64,000 nucleotides of DNA from Candidatus Barnesiella excrementigallinarum (GTDB taxonomy: Bacteria > Bacteroidota > Bacteroidia > Bacteroidales > Barnesiellaceae): positions 1 through 64,000 of the forward strand of contig DXFL01000029.1 in assembly GCA_019114445.1 (NCBI GenBank), in the 5' to 3' direction. Below, piece by piece: positions 45,513-55,026 of this stretch. The notes beneath the pieces were generated by a model. The model had not been told where the DNA came from, did not search any database, and saw nothing but the letters and a program-made list of their open reading frames with translations. A program made the position numbers and the translations under genes. Positions within the stretch are counted from its first letter, which is position 1. Each line of letters begins with the position of its first letter.

Positions 45513-47219
45513 ATGACACAGATTGAAACCAACAAGGAAGCAGAAGACAAAAAAAGTCTTAATTTCATAGAACAAATCGTTGAAGCCGATTTGAAAGCAG
45601 GGAAAAACGGAGGTCGATTGAATACCCGTTTCCCGCCGGAACCCAATGGCTATCTGCATATTGGCCATGCAAAAGCTATTTGCATGGACTTTGGTATCGC
45701 TGAAAAATTCGGGGGCACCTGTAATTTGCGATTCGACGATACCAATCCTGTAAAAGAAGATGTAGAGTATGTAGATTCGATCATGGAAGATATCCATTGG
45801 TTGGGCTTTGACTGGGGCGACCGTTTGTATTATGCCTCGGATTATTTCCCCAAACTGTGGGATTTGGCCGTTCGAATGATTAAGGAGGGTAAAGCCTATG
45901 TCGACGAACAGTCGTCGGAGGAGATCGCCCGCCAAAAAGGAACTCCTACACAGCCGGGTATCGAGAGCCCCTATCGCAACAGAAGCGTGGAGGAAAACCT
46001 CGATTTGTTTGAACGAATGAACAAAGGTGAATTCGAGGAGGGTCGCTATGTGTTGCGGGCTAAAATTGATATGGCATCGCCCAATATGCATTTCAGAGAT
46101 CCTATCATGTACCGAATCATCAAGCACCCGCATCATAGGACCGGTACGAAATGGAACGTATATCCCATGTACGATTTCGCGCATGGACAATCCGATTATT
46201 TCGAGGGTGTAACCCATTCGATTTGTACGTTGGAATTTGAGGTACACCGCCCCTTGTACGAATATTTTGTCAAGGAGTTGGCCGACGAAAGCTATTGTCC
46301 CCGACAGATAGAATTCAACCGGTTGAACCTTACCTATACGGTAATGAGCAAACGTAAATTGCTGCAACTGGTTAAAGAGGGCTTGGTAGCCGGTTGGGAC
46401 GATCCCCGTATGCCGACGATCTGCGGATTGCGCCGTCGCGGATATACTCCCGAATCGATCAAGAATTTCATTCAGAAAATAGGTTATACGAAATACGACG
46501 GGATCATCAGCGTTTCGTTGCTCGAACACAGCATTCGCGAGGACTTGAACAAAACGGCAACCCGTGTATCGGCCGTACTCAATCCCGTGAAACTGGTCAT
46601 TACCAATTATCCTGAGGATAAGGTGGAGTATATGGAGATGGAGAATAACCCCGAAGATCCCACGGCCGGCACACACCAGATACCGTTTACCCGCGAGTTG
46701 TATATCGACAGGGACGATTTTATGGAGAACCCGCCGAAGAAATTCTTCCGCTTGGCTCCCGACCAAGAAGTGCGTTTGAAATCGGCCTATATTATCAAAT
46801 GTACGGGGGTGAAAAAAGATGCCGAAGGCAATATCGAGGAGATTTATTGCGAGTACGATCCTGAGACACGAAGTGGTATGCCGGGAAGTATGCGCAAGGT
46901 AAAAGGTACTTTGCACTGGGTATCGGCCACGCATAGTGCGACTGCCGAGGTACGGTTGTACGATAGACTTTTCAATGTGGAAAATCCGTCGGAAGAGAAA
47001 GATGTGGATTTCAGAGAATTGTTGAATCCCGATTCGTTGAAGGTAATAGAAAATTGTCGCATCGAACCTTATTTGGCCGAAAACGCCAAATCGGGCGATC
47101 GCTTCCAGTTCCAACGTACGGGGTATTTCTGTGTCGATCCCGATTCGACCGAGAACCATTTGGTATTCAATAGAACCGTTTCGCTCAAAGACAGTTGGGA
47201 GAAACTGAAATCGAAATAA
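45513..47219 (+). CDS. glnS: Glutamine-tRNA ligase
   Basis: 568 aa, class I synthetase. HIGH motif [16 protein letters not shown] and KMSKS-equivalent [10 protein letters not shown] are both intact. [18 protein letters not shown] and [22 protein letters not shown] mark the GlnRS rather than the discriminating GluRS type. The C-terminal beta-barrel anticodon domain runs from about 340. So this organism charges tRNA(Gln) directly. A terminator lies between it and the TPR gene. Confidence 0.97.
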   Translation: MTQIETNKEAEDKKSLNFIEQIVEADLKAGKNGGRLNTRFPPEPNGYLHIGHAKAICMDFGIAEKFGGTCNLRFDDTNPVKEDVEYVDSIMEDIHWLGFDWGDRLYYASDYFPKLWDLAVRMIKEGKAYVDEQSSEEIARQKGTPTQPGIESPYRNRSVEENLDLFERMNKGEFEEGRYVLRAKIDMASPNMHFRDPIMYRIIKHPHHRTGTKWNVYPMYDFAHGQSDYFEGVTHSICTLEFEVHRPLYEYFVKELADESYCPRQIEFNRLNLTYTVMSKRKLLQLVKEGLVAGWDDPRMPTICGLRRRGYTPESIKNFIQKIGYTKYDGIISVSLLEHSIREDLNKTATRVSAVLNPVKLVITNYPEDKVEYMEMENNPEDPTAGTHQIPFTRELYIDRDDFMENPPKKFFRLAPDQEVRLKSAYIIKCTGVKKDAEGNIEEIYCEYDPETRSGMPGSMRKVKGTLHWVSATHSATAEVRLYDRLFNVENPSEEKDVDFRELLNPDSLKVIENCRIEPYLAENAKSGDRFQFQRTGYFCVDPDSTENHLVFNRTVSLKDSWEKLKSK

Positions 47220-47241
47220 AAAACCAATTCATTTTTATATG

Positions 47242-47275
47242 CTGTCGAGTCCCTTGAACAGGAGGGATTCGACAG
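47242..47275 (+). terminator. Terminator of glnS
   Basis: The arms 47242-47253 and 47264-47275 pair over 12 bp with one G-T pair and are followed directly by a T run. Confidence 0.88.
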
Positions 47276-47293
47276 TTTTTATCTATATTCAGA

Positions 47294-48727
47294 ATGTCCT
47301 CCAAAAGATCCAACGAACTCATAGAGCGTTACGAACAAATGCTGAAAGGCGCAGCCAGTTTCTATTTCGACACCGACGAAATAGATGAAATTTCGGATTA
47401 TTATGATTCCAAAGGTCAATTGAAAAAAGCGTTGGAAGTCATTGAATTCGGCTTAAAATTGCACCCCGACAATGGCGATCTGCTTCTCAAACAAGCACGT
47501 TATCTGCTCTTTCTCGATAGAGTCGACGAGGCTCGGTCCATCATGGCCGGTTTGGCCGATTATGGGGTCGATGCCACCCTTATTCGAGCCGAACTCCTTT
47601 TTTTAGATGGAAGGGTAGATAAGGGACACGCTTTATTGCTTTCGTTGTTAGACAGTGACGAGTTGCGTGAAGATATATGTTTCGATGCTTTGGACATATA
47701 CGCCGATTATAATTGTTTTGGGGAGTTGATCGAGTTTGTAGAGAAAGCCGAGAACCGTTTGCCCGACAGCCGCGAGCTGCTCCGCGAAATGGCGGCCATT
47801 TGTGAAGAACGGTCGGAGTATGAACAGGCGGTAACTATATACAACAAACTTATCGACAAAGATCCCTATTCGGTAGCCGATTGGTTTTCGCTGGCCAAAA
47901 TAGAGGCTTTGTTGAAACATTATGACAAGGCAATAGAGGCTTGCGACTTTGCTTTGGCTGTGAAAGAAGACGACGATTCGATTGTGTCGTTCAAAGGATA
48001 TTGCTATTACGATTCGGGGCAGTACGAGAGTGCTGTCGAGCAGTTTTTGGAGTATGCCGCCATTACCAAAGAAAAATCGGTAGCCTATGAATTGATAGGG
48101 GAGTGCTATGTAAAGATGGAGGACAATGAGAATGCTTTGGCTTTTTTCTTGAAAGCGCTCGATTTGGATCCTTCGAATCCCAATATTTGCTATCAGTTGG
48201 CAACCTGCTATTACGATTTGGGCGATGTTCAAAAGGCGATTGTCTATTTGAAAGACACATTGAGCTTGGACGAACGAGACGACGAGGCTCACTCTTTTTT
48301 GGGCGAAATATTTTTACGGCAAGGCGACTATGAGGCTGCATACCGGCATTTGTCACGGTCGCTCGATTTGAATGGCGATGATTTGGAGACTTTGAGGCTT
48401 AAAGGGGAAACTTGTTTGAATCTTGCATATTACGACGAGGCAGTGTCGATATTCGAGGCGGTGGTCAAGGAGGACGTTTACGATTTACAAACTCGTTTCA
48501 ACTTGGTGATTGCTTATGCTCGCAATAACAACGAGGCAGAGGCCGAACGCCAAATGCAAATTATCGACCACATGGCGCAAACGTTCGATTTTGGTATGCT
48601 GTCGGACGAAGAGCAACAACAGTGGAAGAATGTGCAGAATGCTATTCGTATGTTGAAAAAATTCTTGATGGAGACGCTCAAACCGGGAGATGATGAAAAG
48701 GGAGATAATGAAAAATCCCTTTCATAG
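47294..48727 (+). CDS. Tetratricopeptide repeat protein
   Basis: 477 aa, acidic, no signal peptide. At least eight TPR units can be read, for example PYSVADWFSLAKIEALLKHY, AYELIGECYVKMEDNENALA, PNICYQLATCYYDLGDVQKA and EAHSFLGEIFLRQGDYEAAY. TPR solenoids bind other proteins; the partner is unknown. The gene begins 18 nt after the glnS terminator and ends in a 6-nt convergent overlap with the hydrolase gene at 48722. Confidence 0.92.
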   Translation: MSSKRSNELIERYEQMLKGAASFYFDTDEIDEISDYYDSKGQLKKALEVIEFGLKLHPDNGDLLLKQARYLLFLDRVDEARSIMAGLADYGVDATLIRAELLFLDGRVDKGHALLLSLLDSDELREDICFDALDIYADYNCFGELIEFVEKAENRLPDSRELLREMAAICEERSEYEQAVTIYNKLIDKDPYSVADWFSLAKIEALLKHYDKAIEACDFALAVKEDDDSIVSFKGYCYYDSGQYESAVEQFLEYAAITKEKSVAYELIGECYVKMEDNENALAFFLKALDLDPSNPNICYQLATCYYDLGDVQKAIVYLKDTLSLDERDDEAHSFLGEIFLRQGDYEAAYRHLSRSLDLNGDDLETLRLKGETCLNLAYYDEAVSIFEAVVKEDVYDLQTRFNLVIAYARNNNEAEAERQMQIIDHMAQTFDFGMLSDEEQQQWKNVQNAIRMLKKFLMETLKPGDDEKGDNEKSLS

Positions 48728-49360
48728 AAAGGGATTGGCTTGACGTTCGATTCCTATTTCGGTCTCCGGGCCATGACCCGGATATACAATCGTATCGTCG
48801 GGGAGTGTAAGCAGTCCGTTGTGTATCGACTCGATAAGTTGCCGATAATTTCCTCCCGGTAAATCGGTGCGGCCTATACTTTGCTGGAACAAGGCATCGC
48901 CCGACAATACAAATTTCGATTCGGGAGCATAAAAAGCCAAACTTCCCGGTGAATGACCGGGCACGGGGATTGCTGTTAACTCTTCGTTCCCCAAAGAAAA
49001 TCGATTTTCTTCTGAAATATACTGTCCGATCGGTTGTACCTTCCCATGAAAAGGAATCCCGAATGCCCGGCACTGTTCGGGCATATTTTGCAGTAAAAAT
49101 TCATCGTCTTTCGATGCGGATAAACCTACGCCATACTTTTGTGCGACAAATGCGTTGCCGAAGCTGTGGTCGAAGTGCAGGTGGGTAGCCAGCAAATATT
49201 TTACTGTCAGGTGATTGTCTTCGATGAATTTCGACAAGACTTCTTCCTCTTTCGGATAGTAACAACCGGCATCGACAATGGCACATTCGTGGCTGTCGGC
49301 ATCCCACAAGAGGTAGGTGTTCACCGGGAGCATATTGAAATAAAATCGATTTATTTTCAT
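48722..49360 (-). CDS. MBL-fold hydrolase, glyoxalase II-like
   Basis: 212 aa. Zinc motif THLHFDHSFGNAF, later ligands in PVPGHSPGSLAF, FVLSGDALFQQSIGRTDL and YPGHGPETEIGIE. This is the short glyoxalase-II-like group (YcbL-type); activity on S-lactoylglutathione is uncertain because Bacteroidales generally lack glutathione. Last gene of the DUF3298-rsmG-hydrolase unit, 4 nt after rsmG. Confidence 0.9.
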   Translation of the reverse strand: MKINRFYFNMLPVNTYLLWDADSHECAIVDAGCYYPKEEEVLSKFIEDNHLTVKYLLATHLHFDHSFGNAFVAQKYGVGLSASKDDEFLLQNMPEQCRAFGIPFHGKVQPIGQYISEENRFSLGNEELTAIPVPGHSPGSLAFYAPESKFVLSGDALFQQSIGRTDLPGGNYRQLIESIHNGLLTLPDDTIVYPGHGPETEIGIERQANPFL

Positions 49361-49364
49361 GGTC

Positions 49365-49994
49365 CTATCGTTTTACGATTTGCACATAAACGACCTTTTT
49401 CGTGTCGAAATAATCTTCTTTGAAGTAATCGCTCAGGTTAAATACGATCGACGTTTTTTTGACAGGGGCAATCTCTTGTTGCAATTCTCCGCCCTTCAAG
49501 CAAAGCAGTCCGTTAGGAAGTGCGTTTTTTTGCTCTTTTTTTATGTTCTTCCGAATTAATTTCAACAAATCGGGCAAAGGCATGACGGCCCGGCTCACCA
49601 CAAAATCGTATTCGGTTTTGTCCTCTTCCACACTACCGTGTTGGAAGGTGACATTTTCGAGCCCTATCGCTTCGGCTATGCTTTGTGCCACCTTTATTTT
49701 CTTGCCTATGCGGTCGATCAAATGAAATTGACATTGGGGAAAGAGTATGGCCAGCGGAATACCGGGAAATCCTCCGCCGGTTCCTACATCGAGAATCGTC
49801 GTGCCATCGGTAAAATCTATGGTCTTGGCGATTCCCAGCGAGTGGAGTATGTGATGGAGATACAAGTTGTCGATGTCTTTGCGGGAGATCACATTTATTT
49901 TGGTATTCCAGTCGGTATACAACTCACCCAACGCCGAGAATTGACTCTCCTGTTTAGGGGTAAGATTGGGGAAATAGTTTTTTATATGTTGCAT
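49365..49994 (-). CDS. rsmG: 16S rRNA (guanine527-N7)-methyltransferase
   Basis: 209 aa. It methylates G527 in the 530 loop of 16S rRNA with SAM. The GidB signature covers NVISRKDIDNLYLHHILHSL and TILDVGTGGGFPGIPLAI (SAM loop); LIDRIGKKIKVAQSIAEAI and VVSRAVMPLPDLL follow. Full length. It lies between the lipoprotein gene (4 nt upstream) and the hydrolase gene (4 nt downstream). Confidence 0.96.
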   Translation of the reverse strand: MQHIKNYFPNLTPKQESQFSALGELYTDWNTKINVISRKDIDNLYLHHILHSLGIAKTIDFTDGTTILDVGTGGGFPGIPLAILFPQCQFHLIDRIGKKIKVAQSIAEAIGLENVTFQHGSVEEDKTEYDFVVSRAVMPLPDLLKLIRKNIKKEQKNALPNGLLCLKGGELQQEIAPVKKTSIVFNLSDYFKEDYFDTKKVVYVQIVKR

Positions 49995-49998
49995 AAAA

Positions 49999-50841
49999 TT
50001 ACTTTTTTAATAAACGGCGAATGGGATTTTCGGGCAAGAAGTAAGATTCCAATGCTTGGAACGGAACTTCGATAAAAACTTGTCCGGTAGCGTAGCAGGC
50101 AATTTCATAAGGATTATATACCCAGCAAATGCCGGTGTCGGTAAGATAGAAATTTTCTGTCGCCGTTATATCTTCCGTATCGAAATATCCCAATTCGAGT
50201 AAAGAGTCGGGTTCTGTTAAGTCTAATTTTTTAAGCAGTTGCTTCAAAATCGTGTGGTTGACTTCGTCTAACGACTGAGGTTGGAAAAGATCGCCGAGAA
50301 CAATTCTATGCCAGTCGGAGAGGTCGATCGTATAATAGAAGTTGGAGTACATACCGTGAGCTCCACCGGTATATTCCGACGAGGCGACCCCGTAACAGAA
50401 AAACTCATTCCGGTTATAAATAGGTGCGATTGTATAATTGTATTCCCACTCGAAGGAATAGCTTTTGCCATATTCCTTTATCTCTTTTTCAAATTCGGGC
50501 TCTACTTCTTTGTAGGCGTTGATGTGAGCCGTTACCACTTTTTGTGCAGCTTGTATCAATGTGTCGCCCGCATATTCTTCGCCAAAGATCAGCGGGGTAA
50601 GTATTTTTTGCAAATGCAGGTAGTTGCTGTCCTGACCGTATTGGATAGGGACTTTCATTTCTAACGACACTTTGCAGCCGGGCATGGCCGTATCGCCCAA
50701 AAGGTGATATGCCTCTTGAATGGCAATTTTTTCTACGACAACCGAATCGATAGTTGTGTCATTTGAATGGTCGCTTTTGAAATTGCAGGAGTACAGGCAA
50801 CAAATCAAAGCCATTATACTCAGTAACGATACTTTTTTCAT
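49999..50841 (-). CDS. DUF3298 (RsiV-like) lipoprotein
   Basis: 280 aa. Lipoprotein signal with lipobox LYSC (Cys about 19). The N-terminal half resembles DUF4163 (SLEMKVPIQYGQ and similar). The C-terminal half is DUF3298, with AHGMYSNFYYTIDLSDWHRI and DLFQPQSLDEV followed by YLTDTGICWVYNPYEIACYA. In B. subtilis RsiV this fold binds lysozyme, but here there is no anti-sigma helix or sigma gene, so only an envelope location can be inferred. The ATG at 50841 was chosen for the signal peptide and the promoter box at 50858. Confidence 0.85.
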   Translation of the reverse strand: MKKVSLLSIMALICCLYSCNFKSDHSNDTTIDSVVVEKIAIQEAYHLLGDTAMPGCKVSLEMKVPIQYGQDSNYLHLQKILTPLIFGEEYAGDTLIQAAQKVVTAHINAYKEVEPEFEKEIKEYGKSYSFEWEYNYTIAPIYNRNEFFCYGVASSEYTGGAHGMYSNFYYTIDLSDWHRIVLGDLFQPQSLDEVNHTILKQLLKKLDLTEPDSLLELGYFDTEDITATENFYLTDTGICWVYNPYEIACYATGQVFIEVPFQALESYFLPENPIRRLLKK

Positions 50842-50857
50842 AGAAATAAGTTTTTTA

Positions 50858-50865
50858 CAAAAATA
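50858..50865 (-). promoter_or_regulatory. -7 box of the DUF3298-rsmG unit
   Basis: The minus strand reads TATTTTTG (TAnnTTTG). An 8-bp inverted repeat with a 17-nt spacer (50866-50873 / 50891-50898) lies just upstream. Confidence 0.55.
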
Positions 50866-50987
50866 CGCCTTTTGTTGTGCCTGGCAAGGAAAAAGGCGAA
50901 AAAAAGCGATTCTCCGGTTTATTCGTTTCGTCTTATGGTTTGTTTTCTTTTTCTGTCGCTTTTTCGGCCCTTGTCGAAAGAAATGCC

Positions 50988-50995
50988 TACCTTTG
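50988..50995 (+). promoter_or_regulatory. -7 box of cvfB
   Basis: TACCTTTG (TAnnTTTG), 45 nt before the cvfB ATG. It lies inside a longer open frame and so rules out its upstream starts. Confidence 0.6.
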
Positions 50996-51040
50996 TCTTT
51001 TGAAAAAATACTACTATTGTATTGTAAACAATATACCTGT

Positions 51041-51877
51041 ATGTTGCAGATCGGAAAGTTCAACAAACTCAAAGTCGTTAAGACGGTCGATTTCGGAGTT
51101 TACCTCGATGGCGGGGAAAAAGGAGAAATTTTGTTGCCTCGTAAATTTGTGCCGGAACACCTGTGCGGCGAAGGTGATGAAGTAGATGTTTTTATTTATT
51201 ACGATTCGGAAGATCGCCTGATTGCAACTACTCAAACCCCTAAGGTGAAAGTGGGTGAGTTTGCACGGTTGCAGGTGAAATCGGTGACAAAGGTGGGAGC
51301 TTTTCTCGATTGGGGTTTGGAGGCGAAAGATTTGCTGGTGCCTTTCAGGGAACAAAATGCCGATATGCAACCCGGTAATTATTATGTGGTGTATGTATAT
51401 CTCGATTTTGCGACCGGTCGTATTGTCGCTTCGGCCAAGTTGGATAAATTTCTCGATAATGTGCCACCCGAATATTCGGCCAATCAGCCGGTCGATATTT
51501 TAGTCGTACAAGAGACCTCATTGGGGTATAAGGTAATTATCGAAAGTTTGCATTGGGGAATAATTTATCATAACGAGATATTCCGCCCCGTGAAAATAGG
51601 CGAACGGTTGCGGGCTTATATCAAGCAGGTGAGGGACGACGAAAAAATAGATGTGGCGTTACAGCCTTCGGGATATGATCGTATAGATCCGCTCTCTGAA
51701 CTGATTTTGCAGCGGCTCGAAGCGGAAAATGGCGTATTACCGCTCTCCGACAAGTCGCCGGCCGAGGAGATAGCCCGTTATTTCCAGTGCAGCAAAAAGA
51801 GTTTTAAAAAGGCCATAGGAGCATTATACAAGGCTCGTCGTATTGTTATTGACGAAGATTCTATTCGCAGGGTATAG
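51041..51877 (+). CDS. CvfB-like S1-domain RNA-binding protein
   Basis: 278 aa. It starts with the CvfB pattern LQIGKFNKLKVVKTVDFGVY and GEILLPRKFVP. Three S1-like OB folds follow (about 1-65, 70-135, 140-215), the second with FLDWGLEAKDLLVPFREQ. A winged-helix domain closes the protein (about 220-278, FQCSKKSFKKAIGALYKARR). CvfB in Staphylococcus binds RNA and affects virulence gene expression; here a post-transcriptional role is only inferred. Divergent from the DUF3298 unit. Confidence 0.88.
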   Translation: MLQIGKFNKLKVVKTVDFGVYLDGGEKGEILLPRKFVPEHLCGEGDEVDVFIYYDSEDRLIATTQTPKVKVGEFARLQVKSVTKVGAFLDWGLEAKDLLVPFREQNADMQPGNYYVVYVYLDFATGRIVASAKLDKFLDNVPPEYSANQPVDILVVQETSLGYKVIIESLHWGIIYHNEIFRPVKIGERLRAYIKQVRDDEKIDVALQPSGYDRIDPLSELILQRLEAENGVLPLSDKSPAEEIARYFQCSKKSFKKAIGALYKARRIVIDEDSIRRV

Positions 51878-51886
51878 CCATTTAAC

Positions 51887-51901
51887 AAGTTAAAAGAACT
51901 T
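51887..51901 (+). terminator. Weak terminator of cvfB
   Basis: A 5-6 bp hairpin (51887-51891 / 51897-51901) is followed by a T run shortly after the cvfB stop. Confidence 0.4.
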
Positions 51902-51989
51902 TTTTCTACAACTGTTGTTTAATAGTTGTAAAGTTTCCTATATGGGAAGCAGAACAACTTTTAATAAGTATTAAACAACAAAAACAGTC

Positions 51990-53051
51990 ATGAAAAGAGT
52001 TTTCATTATGTTAGCCGTCGTGCTGGGAAGCGCGGGGATGCTATTCGCTCAAAAAAGCAATCAAAAGGAAGTAAAACAATTGCAAAATTTTTTGCAACAG
52101 ACATCGGCAAAAGGAGATGCCAACTATATTCGTTTGGGAATTACCGATATTCAGAATCCTGCAACTTGGAAAGGGGTAGTATGGAGCGACGGTAGGGCAA
52201 TTTCTATTGAATGGAAAGACAAGGAACTGGCCGGAGAATTGGATTTAACCGGTTTTACCGCCCTTCAAAAGGTCGATTGTTCGCGCAATCAATTAACGGG
52301 TATCGAAGTTTCGGGGTGTACCGCTTTGAACACTTTGAATGTGAGCCGAAACAAACTTTCGGAGTTGACAATCGACAACTGCCCGGCTTTGGTAAAGCTC
52401 GATTGTTATAAAAACCGTCTCACCGATTTGTCATTGTCGGGATTGCCCGGATTGAAAAATCTGAATTGTTCCAACAACTTGTTTGTGGACCTCAATGTAA
52501 ACGGGGCTCAACAGTTGCAGAGTTTGAATGTGCAGGGTTGCCACCTCGAATCGTTGATGGTAGATAGTTGTCAAAACCTGAAAAACCTCTATTGCGGATA
52601 CAACAAGCTCACCAGTTTGAACCTTTTCGGGACGGTGAATCTCTCCAATTTGAATATCGACGATAACGAAATAGCCAACATGGTACTTTCTAAATTGCCG
52701 TCGCTTACATCGCTTGTATGCAGCGACAACAATATGAAGACATTGGGTGTACTCGACTGTACGGCATTGTCCGACTTGGTTTGTTCTTATAACGATTTGA
52801 CTACTTTGAATCTCAACGGGAGCAACAACCTGTATTTTGTCGATTGCTCTTATAACGACCTTTCTACACTCGATTTAAGTAACCGCACCATGTTGCAACG
52901 AGTGATTTGCAGCAACAATCAGTTGAATATGCTCGATGTATCGTTCTGCCCGAATTTGGTTTATATCAATTGTCGTAATAACCAACTTACCGACTTGCGT
53001 ACGATGGGCGACAGTAATTTGCGCATGATTGCCTGCCAATGGAATTATTGA
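51990..53051 (+). CDS. Secreted leucine-rich repeat protein
   Basis: 353 aa. Signal peptide at 1-20. A short unique region (about 20-80) is followed by roughly a dozen LRR units of about 21 residues with the pattern L-x-x-L-(D/N)-C/V-S/R-x-N-x-L-T-x-L. The units are rich in Cys at the fourth position (LDCS, LNCS, VDCS, INCR), so a Cys ladder or capped surface is possible. Such proteins in Bacteroidales (internalin/BspA-like) bind proteins or host surfaces. Single gene, followed by a very long hairpin. Confidence 0.9.
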   Translation: MKRVFIMLAVVLGSAGMLFAQKSNQKEVKQLQNFLQQTSAKGDANYIRLGITDIQNPATWKGVVWSDGRAISIEWKDKELAGELDLTGFTALQKVDCSRNQLTGIEVSGCTALNTLNVSRNKLSELTIDNCPALVKLDCYKNRLTDLSLSGLPGLKNLNCSNNLFVDLNVNGAQQLQSLNVQGCHLESLMVDSCQNLKNLYCGYNKLTSLNLFGTVNLSNLNIDDNEIANMVLSKLPSLTSLVCSDNNMKTLGVLDCTALSDLVCSYNDLTTLNLNGSNNLYFVDCSYNDLSTLDLSNRTMLQRVICSNNQLNMLDVSFCPNLVYINCRNNQLTDLRTMGDSNLRMIACQWNY

Positions 53052-53119
53052 TGCGAAATTAATAGGTGGACATGAATTTCGATTAAGCGGTTCATACCCT
53101 TAATTATCAGGAAATAATA

Positions 53120-53172
53120 GGAGCCCCGTAATGTATGTACGATACTATATCGTATATGCACTACGGGGCTCC
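53120..53172 (+). terminator. Very long hairpin after the LRR gene
   Basis: 53 nt that fold on themselves: 24 of 25 opposed positions pair (three as G-T), with one A-C mismatch and a 3-nt loop. The outer 11 bp are GC-rich and perfect. No T run follows on either strand, so this is either an unusual terminator or a structured RNA end. It lies 68 nt past the LRR stop. Confidence 0.65.
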
Positions 53173-53218
53173 AATAATAAAAAGAGGGGTGTTTTATTTC
53201 ATTTTCTAAGAAAAAAAT

Positions 53219-53226
53219 TATATTTG
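53219..53226 (+). promoter_or_regulatory. -7 box upstream of the glpK remnant
   Basis: TATATTTG (TAnnTTTG), followed by a leader of about 160 nt. Confidence 0.5.
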
Positions 53227-53268
53227 TCAAAATAAACTTTCTATTTATTGTCTGTAATAGGCGTATGG

Positions 53269-53294
53269 AAACAGGGAGGCAAGAACCTGTTTTT
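53269..53294 (+). terminator. Attenuator-like hairpin in the glpK leader
   Basis: The arms 53269-53275 and 53286-53292 pair over 7 bp, with the T run overlapping the end of the right arm. It lies between the promoter box and the glpK start, so it could stop transcription before the gene. Confidence 0.4.
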
Positions 53295-53395
53295 AAATAG
53301 ATAAATTGGAATGTGGAACAAGGGTGATGGACTGTGTTCAGCATTTTGCCATATAAGGAAGAATTTATATATAAGTTAACCATAACTATACCATT

Positions 53396-54211
<816 letters not shown>

Positions 54212-54215
54212 TACT

Positions 54216-54959
54216 ATGAAAACATTGAAATTTTGGATTGCACCGTTGGCAGCTCTGTTGCTCTCGACAACCGTTTATGGGCAGCAGTTACATTTGAGCG
54301 GAACGTTACAAAATATGCACTTGTGGCGAGGCCTTCAAGTGGCCGACGGCGGAGTGCTTGCTGCCGATATGAACATAGGCTTTTTCGACGATGCCCTTAA
54401 AGTGGGGCTGTGGGGTGGGACCGATCTCACGGGTAATTACAAGGAGTTCGATTATTATGCATCATACTCTATTCAAGGATTTACCGTTGCCGTGTGGGAC
54501 ATCTTTAATTATTCGCCGGGATTGCCTTTCAGCAAAGATATTTTCAATTACAACAAGCATTCGACAACTCACTTCCTCGATTTGAGCCTTGCTTACAATT
54601 TCGATACGACGCTGAAAGTACCCTTGCGGTTGAGTTGGGCGACAATCTTTGCCGGTCGCGATCTTAATATCGCCGGTGACAACCGGTATTCGACTTTTGT
54701 ATATGCCGAATATACGTTGTTCCGCAATGATCTTTGGAATGTAGATTTTGGCCTCGGAGGAACATTTGCATTCAACCGGAATGGCATTGATGGAGATGCT
54801 AATTTCTACGGGAACGACTGTTTGAATCAGATTTCGTTAAAAACGACCTACAATCTTCGATTGGGACGTTTCAATCTTCCCGTGTTCGCGCACGCTATGT
54901 GGAATCCCGATTTGAAAGACGGTTATTTGCAGGTAGGTGTTAACCTCTTTGCATTTTGA
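54216..54959 (+). CDS. Outer-membrane beta-barrel protein (TIGR02001/Gcw_chp-like)
   Basis: 247 aa. Signal peptide at 1-22 (ending VYGQ). The mature part is a series of amphipathic strands ending in an aromatic residue (VNLFAF), as in outer-membrane barrels. HLWRGLQVADGGVLAADMNIGF near the N-terminus resembles the Gcw_chp group of conserved outer-membrane proteins. If the original operon was glpK with a transporter, this could be a glycerol-related porin, but that is inference. It now sits directly behind truncated glpK and ends at a classical terminator. Confidence 0.8.
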   Translation: MKTLKFWIAPLAALLLSTTVYGQQLHLSGTLQNMHLWRGLQVADGGVLAADMNIGFFDDALKVGLWGGTDLTGNYKEFDYYASYSIQGFTVAVWDIFNYSPGLPFSKDIFNYNKHSTTHFLDLSLAYNFDTTLKVPLRLSWATIFAGRDLNIAGDNRYSTFVYAEYTLFRNDLWNVDFGLGGTFAFNRNGIDGDANFYGNDCLNQISLKTTYNLRLGRFNLPVFAHAMWNPDLKDGYLQVGVNLFAF

Positions 54960-54993
54960 CCTCTTGCGTCCAAACAAACAGTAATATACGATT

Positions 54994-55018
54994 GAAGCCC
55001 GATTTTATATCGGGCTTC
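54994..55018 (+). terminator. Intrinsic terminator after the barrel gene
   Basis: The arms 54994-55003 and 55009-55018 pair over 10 bp with a 5-nt loop; eight T follow at 55021-55028. Confidence 0.93.
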
Positions 55019-55026
55019 ACTTTTTT

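Noticed and set aside
45462-47159. 565-codon minus-strand frame
   Set aside because: Antisense to glnS over its whole length; caused by codon bias of the real gene.
51990-53051. Regular DNA-level periodicity resembling a repeat array
   Set aside because: The period follows the coding frame of leucine-rich repeats; units are diverged and there are no spacers, so this is not CRISPR or a satellite.
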